Assembly: GCA_012931725.1 (NCBI GenBank)
Contig: WHSA01001063.1
Span: forward strand, 126,501 to 190,500
DNA: 64,000 nucleotides
Origin: Litsea cubeba
Lineage: Eukaryota > Streptophyta > Magnoliopsida > Laurales > Lauraceae
Reading direction: 5' to 3'
Below the pieces are notes generated by a model. The model had not been told where the DNA came from and searched no databases. It was given only the letters and a program-made list of their open reading frames with translations. Positions 25,581 to 39,800 of the stretch are shown one piece after another. Each line of letters begins with the position of its first letter. The first letter of the stretch is position 1. The translations under genes and the position numbers were made by a program.

Positions 25581-28500
25581 ATGTCTTCTTCTTCTTCGTC
25601 CTTTTCGAGCCAGCACCACCAGTTCCGTTGCACGCAGACCCCATCTAAGGTTCTGCACCTCCGTAACCTGCCATGGGAGTGCACGGAGGAGGAGCTCGTC
25701 GAGCTCGGCAAGCCATTCGGAAAGATCGTCAACACCAAGTGCAACGTCGGCGCCAATCGCAATCAGGCCTTTGTCGAATTCGTCAGTTGATTTGATTTTT
25801 TTTCCGTCGAATCTGCCAATAATTCTAGTAGACTAATAAGACTGAATTATTTGTTAACCAAATCCACCCAGCCGTGATTCCATCCCATTTATTATTTTAT
25901 TTCCTCCCCCCCCCCTCCTCTGTCTGTCCTCAGCCATTTGTATTATATTTTTTGGGGTATAATAAAAACCATCCCTATGGTTTTGGTTTTGCCTGCCTGC
26001 CCTTCCAATCCATGCTCAAGCATTCCTACCCTATCCACACACATACAAATTCATTGATGCTACTGAGCTTAGCTGTATATTACTTGGTTGTTTTAATCTT
26101 TTCTTTCTCCCTTCTTCTCCCAGGCGGACCTTAATCAGGCAATTTCCATGGTTTCATACTATGCCTCTTCATCGGAGCCTGCTCAGGTCCGTGGCAAAAC
26201 GGTCTATATTCAATATTCGAACAGACAAGAAATTGTGAACAATAAGAGCTCGGGGGATGTTGCTGGGAATGTCTTGCTGGTGACCATTGAAGGCGTCGAG
26301 GCTGGTGATGTTAGCATAGATGTTATTCATTTAGTAAGTTGTTATTTCTCACATCCCGTCTTACAAACTCAACTACCTTTTTAAACAGCACAGCTCTAGT
26401 AGTAAGGCTTCATATTCTGTTACTGTTATTTAACTTAAATAGAAGACAAAATCTATGCAAAGCTCTGTAGTACACATGTGGTTTTACTTACTTGATTCTT
26501 AAACTTTTGGATGACCGGCTCTGCATGGATATGCAGGTCCATGTTAAGACGGAGAAATCCTCTTTCTCCGTCCGTGTATTGCTTTGGGAGAAATATCTCA
26601 TGTATTTTGCTAATCTCTTTTTTTCTATCACGTTGATGGTATATCTTTCACCTTTTTTCTTGGATACATCATGATCAGTTAGAATTGTAGGGCATGCAGA
26701 CTTGTTTAGAAGCTGTCTTCAGGCCGGACTTAGGTACCTCCCAATGCTGAAATAGACGGCTAAGCTTTACTTGTTTCATAGTTCGTTGATTCAGTTGATC
26801 TTTTTACTCCATTGTAATTGACCATTGAATACTTTCAGGAGCTATCAATTGCTAATTCTATGTAATTGTACATGATTTCGAAATTGTATGCCATTGATTT
26901 TCATGTTTTTAACCTTCGTTTTGGGGATGTCATTGTGATTTCATTATATGAGTTTCATCATCATCAATTCATCATCACCACCAGAATGCTACCCATCTAT
27001 CTGGGGTCGGCCTTTTTTTTACTTATCCACCCGACCATTCTTTAAAGTCATGTTTCAACTCCACAATCTATCGTGTTGAGACATGTGCTTCTTTTAATTT
27101 GATCATTGCTACTCTAGTTTTGAGCCGGTTTCACTCAAAAGCCATTCTCTAAAGTGCTAGCTTTTATTTACTTGTTTTATTGAGCATTAAAAAAAAAAAA
27201 AAAAAAGTGCACACACACGCAAACACTCACAATGGAAATTTGTCATTGAAATCCATCTTTAAGTTGCCCATGGTCAAGGTGAATACATAGTGGACTTTTT
27301 GGCGCAGCCAGGATCCGCGATCAGTTGAATAGACCAATCTCCCAATGGATTGATCCGAGCCAATGATGGATTCTAGCCACTAGGGCATCCTCACAAGAGG
27401 AGAAAACACCATAACCATAAGAGATAAATCTCAAAGAAAACCTTTAATTGATAAAATAAGCACCTCATTACAATGAGGCCTAACATCCTTATATAGAGAA
27501 ATTGGCTTGATCTCTAAGCAACAATATTTCCTAATATATGAATTATGCCTAAAATAGGAAACATACTAATATTAATACTAAACAAGTCAAACTCCTAAAT
27601 AAAGGGATGCCTCCTTGGGCCTATGGACTAAGCCCAATGGGTTGGCCGACCTATTGTATGGCCTGCATCTATTCTCTCATGCTTGAAAAAACTCAACTCC
27701 GGCGAGTTGACAACTAGATAAGACGGGAGAGAATTCAACCACAAGTTAGGAAAATATCCTCTTGGGTCGAAAATCAATCGCACAAACGTCCGTCTTTTCT
27801 TTTGATTGCATTGGCATAGCCTGGCGTGGAAGTTTGACGCAATCTGTTTCTCCGTCTAAAAGTAGATCGGAAAGTGTCGCTTCTTTTGATGTCTGCAGTT
27901 AACTGGATGTGCGCTTTTCCCATGGGAGAATGCAATCGTAAAATCTGCCATATTTGAGTGCAATCTTCCATTGTTGATCCCTGAAGATGAAGTCAATGTG
28001 AGGGACTTTAACAACTGGATCATCTTGTGACACATCTGAAACAATTGATTGATTTGATGTCCGATGACCAAATTGGATTTTCTGGAAGTGGCATGACAAT
28101 TGGATCCGCCGGATGTTCAATCTTCTTGCTAAACTGGTCAGAGTCTTCAATATTTGCATGACCTTGTACTTCCTCAACCCTTTGTAGCTCTGGATTAGCA
28201 TTTCCTTGATCAATATTGTTTGAACTCACGAAATAATCTTTGCTATGAACTTGCTCTTTAATGTCATCCTTGATGTCTTCTGTTGTCTCTTTTGGTGCAA
28301 TCATGACTTCTCTTTCAACTTTTTGCACTTTCTGTGCCTCTTCCGTTGAAGGTGATGATGCAGACGAAGATTAGGTTGTCAATGTCATTGGAATGAGCAT
28401 AACCCTTTTTCTACTCCACACAAGGGCATACATGTTCGCCTCTTTATCATGGTGCACTCGAATCTTCAATGTTCCTCATATTGGATGTAAAAGAGGAATA

Positions 28501-31500
28501 AGACCTTTTTTTTTGCCAAAGATGAACTGACAAGATTGATTGTTGATCAACAAGAAAAATTTGTATTTTGGATGGGGTTGGCTCCCTTGGCTAGTCCCAC
28601 TTGTTTTGTTTTTTTTTTTTTTCCTGCTATTGGGTTGGACTTAGATTTCGACTCAGATCAGGCCCGAACTGCAGGTCAGACCGACAGACCCAAACTGGAA
28701 GGCCCAGTTCAGTTTTCTGCAAGTGGGCTGGATTCGGGTTGAAGCTCGGGTCAGAGCTAAACTCAGGCCCAAGTTAGAAGATTGGCTGGGTTGTGCTTGG
28801 GAATAACACGTGTGAGGAGAAGAGCCTGACTCTTGGTTCTGCCTAGTGTCTTGTGCAAAAAAGAAAATAAGAGGTTTTGGTCTCTTATCATGAGGACGAG
28901 AACAATAAAAAGAGAGGGGATTTGGCGATTGAGCAGGGGATAGGCTCCAGAGAACTGCGACGATGGCTAAGCTGTCGGTTGACGACGTGGCGATAGGCTG
29001 TGGAGCGACCCTCTGATGCTGGTTGCTGTTCGTCGTGTGGAGCGATGGAGATGATCTCGGTCCTATTCTTCTCCTCTTTCTTTTTTCCTCTTTGGAACGG
29101 GGATGCTGAACTAGGGGCGAAGTAGACGAAGGTTTTTTTTTTTTTTTTTTTTTTGAATTGGGTTGCGACGGGGCTGGGGCAAGGGCAAATTTGGGTTCCG
29201 GTGGTCGGTGGGCCGGGGTTTCGATGGGGATGGATTAGGTGAAGGTCCGGTGGTGCTGGGAGATGAAAAAGGGTTTGGGGTTTTAGTTCGGCATGGAGGG
29301 GAGATGGGTTTAAGATGGGCTAGGTTTTTCCGCGAGTGGGTTCCGGAAGGGTATGGGGTTGCGACGAGGTGTAGGGGCTAATATCGTTTGGCTGGATTCG
29401 GTTAGGGCTGGGATTTTTGAAGAGAGGGTGGGAGGGTTGAGACGATGGACAGATGGGTGGGGATAGAATCCGGAAGAGACAGTTATCCTCTTGGCGATCG
29501 ATCGCTCTTCGGCTATGATACCAAATTGGCGTAGCCACGATTTGCGATCAGGATAATAGACCAATCATCTCCCAAAGGATGGATCGAATCCAATGATGGA
29601 TTCCAGCCACTACGGCATCCTCACAAGAGGAGAAAACACCATAACCATAAGGGCACATTTGAGGATAGAGCTTTTCCATGGAAGGAGGAATTTGCCACAT
29701 CAGCAAAATTCATGGAAGAAGAATTCTGTAGGAAAGGGTTTATGTGGGTGATGAAAAACCGTGTTTGGTGCAAAAAAAAAAAAAAAAAAAAAAAAAAACT
29801 TCAGTGAAACAATCCTTTTGTTTTTTGGTGCAGCAGTGGATTCCATGGAAAATAAATTGAAAAAAAAATCCCAACTATTGGATCACACCAATCAAAATAA
29901 AATAAAATTACAGAAGAACTCAAGAAATGAGATCACCTGCTTGTAAATAGCATAGATTTTTGAAACAATTGCAGAGAACTAGGAAGAGAGGAAAGGGTAT
30001 TCAAATACATCAACCAATAATTAAGTAAGAGAACAACAAGAACAAGATCCTAGCAGGAAATGAGTAGCCATAACAAGATTCGATGAAAATAAGAAAAAAG
30101 GGTTTGTGGGGGCGGAGAGAGAAAAACTATAGCAGTGGGAGTCAGAAGTGTGGTGACTTCAGATTGGTAGAGATGGATCTAGAGAGGAATCGCCCTCTCC
30201 CAAACCTGCTTTTGGGCTTACTTGCCAAACTCCATCTCCTCAGCGCCGAGGATCCGACCGTATGTTTGAAGACTAAGAAGAAGAAGGGTTTAAGCTTCTC
30301 CTCTTCCTTTCCAAGTTTTGTCGAGGGCGCTGCTCCATCTTAGAATGAGGGTTTTTTTTTTTAATTTTTCGAGCCCATTTTTTTGATGAAGAAGCTTGGA
30401 AAAGAACCTTTTATATCGTGGCCTTTTTTCTGTGGAATTACAAGTCTGATGGCCCCCCATAGGAAACTAAATTCGGACCTTAGTGTGGAAAAATCTGACA
30501 TGGCAAGATTTAGTTTTCTACAGACTTTGCTGCACCAAACACACAAAAAATCAGTCTTCTGTGGAAAACCACTACTTTTTCTGTGGAAAATGGTTACACA
30601 AACATGCCCTAAGAGATAAATTTCAAAGAACCAACATCCTTATATAGAGGAGTTGGCTTGATCCCTAAGTAACAGTATTTCCTAATATATGAATAATGCC
30701 TAAAATAGGAAACATATTATTATTAATCCTAAACAAGTCAAACTCCTAAATAAACGGATGTCCCCTTGGGCCAATGGACTGGGCCCAATGGGTTGGCCGA
30801 CCTGTTGTCTGGCTTGCATCAATTTTGGTGCAATCCAACTCCAATTGGGAATAAGACTTGTTAGTGCCCCCTCATACATGTCTATATAATTTTGATATTG
30901 ACTATTGGGATGCATTGGGGTTTTTCAATGTATGCCAATTTATTTAATCTTCGATATATATATTTTTTGAAAGGTAAATTTCATTAAGAAAAAGGAACCA
31001 GTATAAGAGAGATAGACTGAAAAGCTTACAAAGAACACCCTAAAAGGAAACAACCAAACAGGACAAACAGATCCAATAAGTGAAAGGAATAGGAGCTAAT
31101 AAGACATGGCAATTTCCTTCCAGTTTAACAACACTTGGTCTAGCAGAATCCCTTGAAAATTTGTTTTAATACTTAATAGACACCCAAAGAACTATAGAAA
31201 GCTTTATCTTATCGATAGTTGAATTCACGCATGAAGCAATCCCTTTGAAACACCTTGTGTTTCTCTCCTTCTAGATAATCCATATAACAGCCAAGAATGA
31301 CAACTTCCACATTTCTTTTCCCCTAGGCGGCGCCAGAGATGGACAAATCCAAGCTTCAAATAGATCCGAAAGAGAGTTAGGGAGGACCCAGCTACACCAA
31401 AACCAACCCAACACCACACTTCATGTCCTATGGGCAAAGCTGCACTTTAGAAGAAGATGATCCATAGACTCCTCATCCTTAACACACAAAGGGCAAGCAT

Positions 31501-34500
31501 TCACCAATCACCACAACCATACCTCTTCTTCTTCAATTATCCATAGTTAGGAATCTGTTTCGGAGAGCTAACCATCCAAACACCAAAATTCTAGGTGGAG
31601 ATTTTAATTTCCATAGCCTTCCCAAAGAAGGAATTGCCCCTACCCTTTCTGACAGAGCCATAAAGAAAGAAGTGACTGAAAAACTGCTGTCGTGAGAAGG
31701 AGTCCAAATTCTTTCATCTTGTCATCAAATATTTGAGGCTCTTATCCATCGTTATCACTATGATACGATTCGTATCCAAATCCTATAATTCATATTGTAT
31801 CCTAAGAAAAATGATTGATATCTACGCAACGAGTCCCTGTCTGAATAGGGCTTAGTTGAGTCCCTTGAGGACTCAATACGGGATCATTCTCAAACTGAGA
31901 AAATACTCACATAAAATCAAACTGCCCTTGAGGACTCAATATGGGATCATTCTCAAACTGAGAAAATGCTCGCACTAAATCAAACTGAGAAATCTTTTAT
32001 TCAGTAATCAAAGGCTCTCCTCTCTAGTGGGGTTACACACACATAAATAAATAACTCTTCACAAAGGAAACAACTAATTTCTAACATACTAAAAATAAAG
32101 GATATCACTGTAGAGTGATGTTCAAACCCATAATAATGGGCTGGTTGACTGGGCTAGTTGGGCTGGGCCCAATGGGTCGGTTGACTCATTTGTCATGGGT
32201 TTGGGTGGCCTGCATCAGTTTTTATTCTCTCACGGTAAAACATGGAGAATTATATTAATTGGTAAATAATTAATTGGCTTTTTTTTTTTTCAGTCAAGGT
32301 GGCTCATTGAGATTGTAAGACTAATAGGGTTAGTTATTTGTAGATTTCCAACACTATAGGTGGTTGCATTCAAAATTCTTAAAAAAGCCGAGCTCAGTGC
32401 CAACTAAATGGGCAAAGTGACTACATTACCTTTTTTATTTTTGGGATCAGTAACAGTAATATTTAATAATATATGAAACATGGTTGTCCTATGTGCTTAA
32501 GAGGGGAGGAATCAGTGGACCATCTTATGCTCAACTGTAAAGTTGCTCAGTCTTTATGGATGTCAGTGCTTGGGTGGTTTGACTGCTCTTGGGTCTTCCC
32601 TAGGACTCTCCTAGAGCTCTTCTAGGCTTGGAAGGCTCCAATGGGGGTCAAAAAAGAGGGAAGGAAATGTGGAGTTTGACATTTCTTGCGGTGATTTGGG
32701 CATTATGGAAGGAAAGGAATTCTAGATGCTTTAAAGGGATGGAAAAAAGCGTCAGTTGCTTGGTGGAGAGAATTAAGTTTTCCGTAGCCCTTAGGGTGTC
32801 ATAAGTCTGTCTTTTAGAGGATACTCCATTGATCAAATAAGGTTAAATTGGAAGGAGTTGGCCTTTTCCTCGGAAAGGTCTTAGGTGTTTAGTTTGGGGC
32901 TTTGGTTTTCTTATTGTTTCCCTGTTTTCCTGTTTCCTTATTAGCTTGTCGGTACTCATCTCTTGTACTGCTTGCTTCTTTTTTAATAAAAGTAGCCATT
33001 CAAAAAAAAAAAAGAAAAGAAAAATAATTACCAATAAAATATTGTAGCGAAGTAATTCTTCTAATACTATTCTATATACATCTCTTTCTCTCACCAAAAC
33101 TCCTTAGACCAAATTTACCACCACATTCCCTCTTTAGCTAACTCGTCTGCATTGTTGACAAGTACTTGATTCCTGCTACTAATACCAATTTCCATGGAGT
33201 TGAAGAATGTTGTTTTGCCCATTTCAGAGCATTGGATGATTCCCCTTTTACCAAACCAAACCAAGCCTTTTCCCACTAGGTGGGGTCGGCTATATGGATT
33301 TGACGACGCCAATCAAATCTGTTTAGTGCCATGTCCTCCATTAGATCCATGTGGGCAAGGTCATGTTTAATAGTTTCTTTCCAACTTCTCTTGGGTCTCC
33401 CTCTCCCTCTCCTACTCCTGGCAATCTCCATGCTTTCACACCTTTTAACAGGTGCCTCCGTTGGACGCCTTCTAACATGGCCGAACCATATCAGTCGATT
33501 TTCTCTCATTTTATCTCCAATCGGTGCTATTCCTACTTTGCCCCTAATCTCCTCATTCCTAATCCTATCTCTCCTTGTGATCCCGCACATCCATCTTAGC
33601 ATTCTCATCTCCGCAACTTCCATCTGCTTGACATGATTATGCTTTACTGCCCAACACTCTGATCCATATAACAACGCTGGTCATACCGCCACCTTATAAT
33701 ACTTTCCTTTAACCTTGAGGGGGACTTTCCGATCACACAAGACCCCCGAAGCACTCCTCCATTTGGCCCACCCGGCCTGAATCCCGTGACTTACATCAGT
33801 ATCAATCCCTCCATCCTGTTGCACCATAGATCCAAGGTACCTAAAGTTTTCTTTCTTTACAATCTTTTGTGTGCCCAAACTTACTTCTATGTTACCAGGT
33901 GCCCTACTTTGACTAAACTTGCATTCCATATATTCCGTTTTGCATCGACTTAAACCCTTTTGTCTCTAATGTTTTCCGCCACAATTCTAGTTTAGCATTC
34001 ACTCCTTCTCTCGTCTCATCCACTAAAACAATGTCATCTGCAAATAGCATACACCATGGCACTTCATCCTGGATATGTCTTGTAATCTCATCCATAACTA
34101 GGGCAAACAAGTACGGGCTTAACGCTGAGCCTTGGTGGACCAATCGTGATAGGAAACTCCTTAGTTTCGCCGCCAGTCGTCCTTATAGATGTCACGACTC
34201 TATCATACATATCCTTTATCGCCTCAATATATGCGACACACACTCTTTTCTTTTCCAGAACTCTCTAAAGAATCTCTCTAGGAACCCGGTCATAGGCCTT
34301 CTCCAAGTTAATGAACACCATATGTAAATCTCTATGACCTTCTCTATACTGTTCCATTAACCTCCTCAGGAGAAAGATAGCCTCCATGGTTAATCTCCCA
34401 GGCATGAAACCAAATTGATTCTCGGAAATGTTTGTTGTTCTTCTTAGTCTTCTCTCAATAACTCTTTCCTATAATTTCATCGTATGGCTCATCAATTTAA

Positions 34501-36797
34501 TCCCGCGGTAGTTCGCACAGTTCTGAATATCTCCTTTGTTCTTGTATATGGGTATAAGAATACTTTTCCTCCATGCATTAGGCACCTTCTTGATCTTTAG
34601 CACTACATTAAAAAGCTTTGTTAACCAACTAATGACATCCTCCCCCAAGCACCTCCAGACCTCAATAGGGATACCATCTGGTCTAACCGCTTTCCCATTC
34701 TTCATTCTTTTCAATACTTCTTTAACTTCTTCCCTACTGATTCTCCTATAGAACATAATTAGGTCTCAAATCCATAAAGAAATCCGACTGAGTATTGTGC
34801 TGGCTGTTGGCTACCTAACGCACAACCCTCCTCCTTTGTCTGGGCTTGGGAACGGCTATGTCAAGGATACCCCAACATAGGCGGAGTTATGATTCCCCTT
34901 TTAGAAGTACCGAAATGGCGACTTAAAGATTTTCAATGCCCCACTTACACCTTTAATTATGCCTATTAATTCCACTATCCCCACAAAGACCGAGAAGTCC
35001 AACAAGACATCTCCATTTTGGTTACGTAAGACTCCTTACATTCCAGCAAGTCCCGGTTTGCCTTTTGATGCCCCATCTACATCGGACTTCAAGACCCTAC
35101 ATTTTATGGCCACGGACGTCTCAAACTTCGAGGTTTCTTCTGCTGCCTTCCAATTGTAGGCAATGTTTGTAATGGATACACCTGATGGTGTTGCTTTTTG
35201 ACATGCCCAGCTATTAAGAGGCCCTCTCACACCCCCAGCTGTGTTTTTTCCCCCAATCATCAAAGGGACTGCATCTTTGCAAATTGAAAGTCAAAGATAG
35301 ATGCAGCACCCTGTTTGCTGGGAATCTTGGCTGCTCCCCTGCCCAACTAAGGACGTATTTGAAAGAAACCTGACCACCTTGAAGACCTTTCAGCATGTCT
35401 ATCGTGCTGTCAGTTTCCACAGAGCACTTCTGCCACTGCCAGCCAATAGCAAAAGTACTAGTTGCCTTTGATAATAAGCAGACAGAATTTAACCTAATAG
35501 TTTCATGCACACGGCACACCTATTGCATTGCCAACGAATCTGCATCATAATCACCTAGCAGCTCTCCAGACAGAATAAACCATGCAAAACTACTACATTA
35601 GAGTCTCCGAGGAACCACTTTCCTTGGCCATTCTTGGATTGTCTACCATATTAGCATCAAGTTTGAGTTTTTGGAGGATTTCATCTCAAGATTATAGGAT
35701 CTTGGCGATGGCTGTCATGAATAACTTATGTCAAATATCCAACGGTCAGCCATGACCACCTGAGAACAACTTGAAACAACCACCTATACACCAGATCTTC
35801 CAAGTGTCAACATTCATATGTACCTACTTATTTTCAAAGCACCTGCCCATTTGCTTCTTCTGTTGTGTCTATATCATGGTGATCAAGAAACCACCCAAAG
35901 CTGTTTGATCACCTACCTTTGGCAACGAGTGGTGCCCTTCATGTCATCTGAATGTGATAATCAACTTTTGTCCTCCTTTTCCCACTTTCCACACTTTCAA
36001 CTCTATCAAATGCCCCTTTAGAGATAATGTTAATTATGTTTTTTCCGTGATCGAATGTGAAGTGTTTGCAATGCTTATTGATGATGCTCTCTTCTTGTTT
36101 TACAAGTATTTAATACAAGCTGTATTTCAGGTGTTTTCTGCTTTTGGATTCGTGCACAAAATTGCAACTTTTGAAAAGGCTGCAGGCTTTCAGGTCATAT
36201 GTCAGTCATTTCATTGGAGATCTTGCATACCATAAACTATATTTTTACATGTGTCTGTTTATTTCTCCACTCTATCTGTTAATTCTCAAGGGGATAACAT
36301 ATTTTGACAGGCACTAATCCAGTTTAGTGATTCTGAGACTGCATCTTCTGCACGAAATGCATTGGATGGAAGAAGTATTCCCAGGTAAAAGCAGTGTGAT
36401 CCTTTTAAGGAAGTTCGGTGTAACAAGATTTTTGTTATCCTGAAATGGTGGACTAATTAACTTGAATATTTTTAGGTATTTACTTCCAGATCATGTCAAT
36501 ACATGCCACTTGCGTATCTCATTTTCTGCTCACACCGATTTGAATATCAAGTTTCAATCACACCGCAGCAGGTATTGTCAAACTTCTGAAGCCACCCTGC
36601 CATATTAGTGTGCTTTGTATGAGAATACTGTGCATTTTCTTGAATCTCTTATGATGCAGTCCCTACGGTTAGGGCTTGCGTGGTAAGAGTGCTAAAAGCA
36701 CAATGGGTGCCGAAGCACGTGTCCTAAGACACAATCAATCTCCGAAGAGACAATAAACGAGGACGCACTTCAATGGGAAAACCCAATTTCATTAATC

Positions 36798-36842
<45 letters not shown>

Positions 36843-39800
36843 CTTCTTCTTCTTTCTTTCTGCTTCTTGTCCGTATGGATTTGGGGTGTTGATGTTCAGG
36901 GATTTGGGATTGGGGCTAGGGGCTTGGGAAAAAGTATGGATTTTGTTTGCATCATATTTTTCTGTTGCCCGGTTATTTGTTTGACAGATTTTATAAAATC
37001 AAGGGCTGCTAATGTATGTGCACTGTTGCAAAAATCGGCCTAGGCGGCCGCCTAGGCGCTAGTCGGCGGTCACCGCCTAGGCGCCTAGGCAGAGATTAAT
37101 CGGGCTAGGCGGGGATTAATCGGGCTAGGCAGGGATTAATCGGGAATTAATCCCTAGTCTATGCCCACCGCCTAGCGATTTTTACAACATTGTGTATGTG
37201 TCTGCTTTATTATAGGAATTAGTGAAGCCAGCTGCTCAGAATATCGATGTGTTTTACTGTGTTAGTAAACCCCTCTCCTCTCTCTCATCCTGTTACAATA
37301 GGAGCATTTACCCATAACAAAAATGTGTTATGTTTGGTATGACACTCTAGAAAACTAGTTATGGAGATACAGACAGTGATAGGAAAGCTTTCCACAATTG
37401 TCTGTTATCACATGGAGGATGATACTTTTATATTGTTTTGTTACAACGATAGCCATGATTCCCTCTGTACCCTTCAATGCAATTTTTTTCTTGTTTTAAC
37501 GGTTGCATTAGTCGATTCAGTGAGATTTTCTGGTTGGCAAATTCTTGGGGTTTCTAGTTTTGTAATTTGTTTACATTCATTGATAGTTTCAAGGACCTTT
37601 GCTGCAACAGTGTAATTGTGTATTTTTATTGATGTCATTCATGTCCGTTTTTCTTGTTTGTGTGGAGTTTCTTAGTTGTCTTATTTCTGTGGAGTGTGGA
37701 ATAGGCTAGTGATATTATCATTATCATTATTATGATTATTGTCATTGTCTGGAGTGGACATTGTGGATGATAGAGAATTTTTAATTTTTAATGGAGTTGG
37801 ATTGAATTGTTGGATTTGAGCTATTGTTAGAACCATTGTTGCCAGAATCCTTAGGAAAATGATTCGTATCTATGCAACAAATCACATTTATAGATGAATC
37901 TTATGATTCAATACTCGTTTCATTAAATCTTACGATTTAAACGATTCGGCTGAATGAGAATATCTACAATCAATAAGTTAATATTAATAATCTTTTACCT
38001 TTGTTTGTTCTTTCTTTTAGTATTTTATTTTTAAAAGGTTATTTAGTAATCGATGAAGCCTCTTAAGAATTTTGTGGCGTTGGAGAGGTTTTAGAGATAA
38101 ATAAAGAACATGTATTTGATTAAATGTTCAACTCTACATATGGGGCCTATCTATCTCTTCTTTAAAAAAAAAATAAGCTTTTTTTTTTTCTTATGAATAC
38201 TTTATAATCTTCAAGAGATATCTTACTGTGTAAGATTGATGATTTTGATTTTATTTTTACTTATATTTTTTTATATTTGAAGGTAACAAAAAATAAATAT
38301 ATATTGATATCTTAAACTTATTTAACTATTTACGCATATCATTTATTCTATATTAATATATGTTATGTTGTTATTGATATGATTGTATGATAGACTTATT
38401 TGTCATTGTATTTATACTGCTATGAATGGGAAAATGGATGGATTAAACGGATGGATTTGATTCATGGGTATAAGCAATTTGCGATACGATTCTAATTTTC
38501 AAAACTATGTTCTTATCTTGACCTTCAAACGTAAGATTGATTTGGTAATGGAATTATCAGTAGTTTGAATGATGTGGGGTCAAGATGAAAAGATGATGGG
38601 AAGGGGATAAATGAGGAACGGACAATGGCCTGAGTCAGTGATTTAAAAAGCGCGCCTAGGCGCGCGCCTAGGCTCCAGGCGCATCAAGGCCCAACAATGG
38701 CGCCTCACATGACCCCAGTCGAGGCGAGTTTAAAGAGGCGATGGAAAAGCCCCTGAGGCGCGCGCCTTGAGCCCAGGCTCAAGGCGCGCGCCTCTTGCGC
38801 CTGATTATCTGGGCCAGGCTTTAAATAAAAAAAAAGGGATGGAAGGGGCTTATTGAAAATTTTCTGATATAAACGAAGGGATGTCCTGCCCTAGCTTCCA
38901 TACTCCAACATCCAACGAAAAAAAAAATAGGGAAAGGAGAAAGGAGAAAGTAGTCAAAGAACCAGAGCAACATCAAGGGCAACACCACTAAGAGGTTCAT
39001 CAAATGTTCTTCAATTGGTAGATGAGGATGATGCAAGTTCAGAGGAGACGGACGAGGAAGATGTGGATGGATAGAAATCCAATAATGAAGAAGAAGCTTA
39101 TGACTTACTTGGTGTAGATGTTGAGGATGACTGTTAGGTCCTCCTTAGGATCATCTGTGTTGTTGCTTTGACTTTGAAGTTGTATTGGTTTTGATGGATT
39201 TTGGTACTTTTGTTGACTGTTTAACATTTAGAGTGATGGATCATGGATGCTAGTTTAGAAATTTTCAAATATTCCTTGCCAATTATATGTCTGTTTGTCT
39301 AATTTGTTCTACTTTTGTTCTATTTTGTGAATTTTCTGTCTATACCAAAATATATATTTTTTATATACAATGTGCGCCTCACTTCAATGAAGCCCGCGCC
39401 TCGCCTCGCGCCTTAGCGCCTAGGCCCCAGGAGACCTTAGCGCCTTGATGCGCCTCGCGCTTTTAAAAACACTGGCCTGAGTGAAGGATGGATGGAAGGT
39501 GTGATATACAAGGGAGGGGCAAAAAATCAAGATGCCTCTTATCTGAATCGTGAAACTCTCCCTCTGAGGAAAAAAAGGAAGAAGGGGAAAATAAACTCCA
39601 AATTGTGAGCGGCTTCCTCTCACTACATAGCAAATTCTTGTGTTAAGTCCCAGAGGGTCATATACTTGTATTGATTTTGGCTTTTGTGCTCATGGTTCAA
39701 AATCGCGGTTCGCGGCCATCGCAGAGCGAATTTTTATTTGACCCCAAAAAAATCAGCAAAAATATCCAAAAAATCCAGAATATTATAAAATGATAAAAAA

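Larger units (their letters stand above)
27300..30821 (-). mobile_element. LTR retrotransposon, non-autonomous or decayed, with a DNA element in its 5' LTR
   Basis: Two LTRs of one family: 27300-27670 and 29527-30821 (the latter about 333 bp once a 959-bp insertion and one TAA are removed). They start TGGCG(C/T)AGCC and end near GCATC(A) on the plus strand. On the minus strand the sequence after the right-hand LTR reads TTGGTATCATAGCC (29511-29524), an initiator-tRNA-Met primer site with one change, so the element runs leftwards. A GAGAGAATAG polypurine tract adjoins the left LTR. The flanks CTTTT and ATTTT are a near-match 5-bp TSD. The interior (1.86 kb) has only unrecognised frames and no pol motifs. 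Confidence 0.72.

Noticed and set aside
27899..28328. Overlapping minus-strand frames in the LTR element interior as a real protein
   Set aside because: Acidic, low-similarity sequence broken over several frames; no gag, protease or pol signature could be read.
29310..29564. 84-codon minus-strand frame as a retroelement gag
   Set aside because: Proline- and serine-rich with no gag or zinc-knuckle motif; several overlapping frames exist in the same GC-rich stretch.
33331..33636. Plus-strand 101-codon frame
   Set aside because: Antisense shadow of the RTE LINE C-terminal region.
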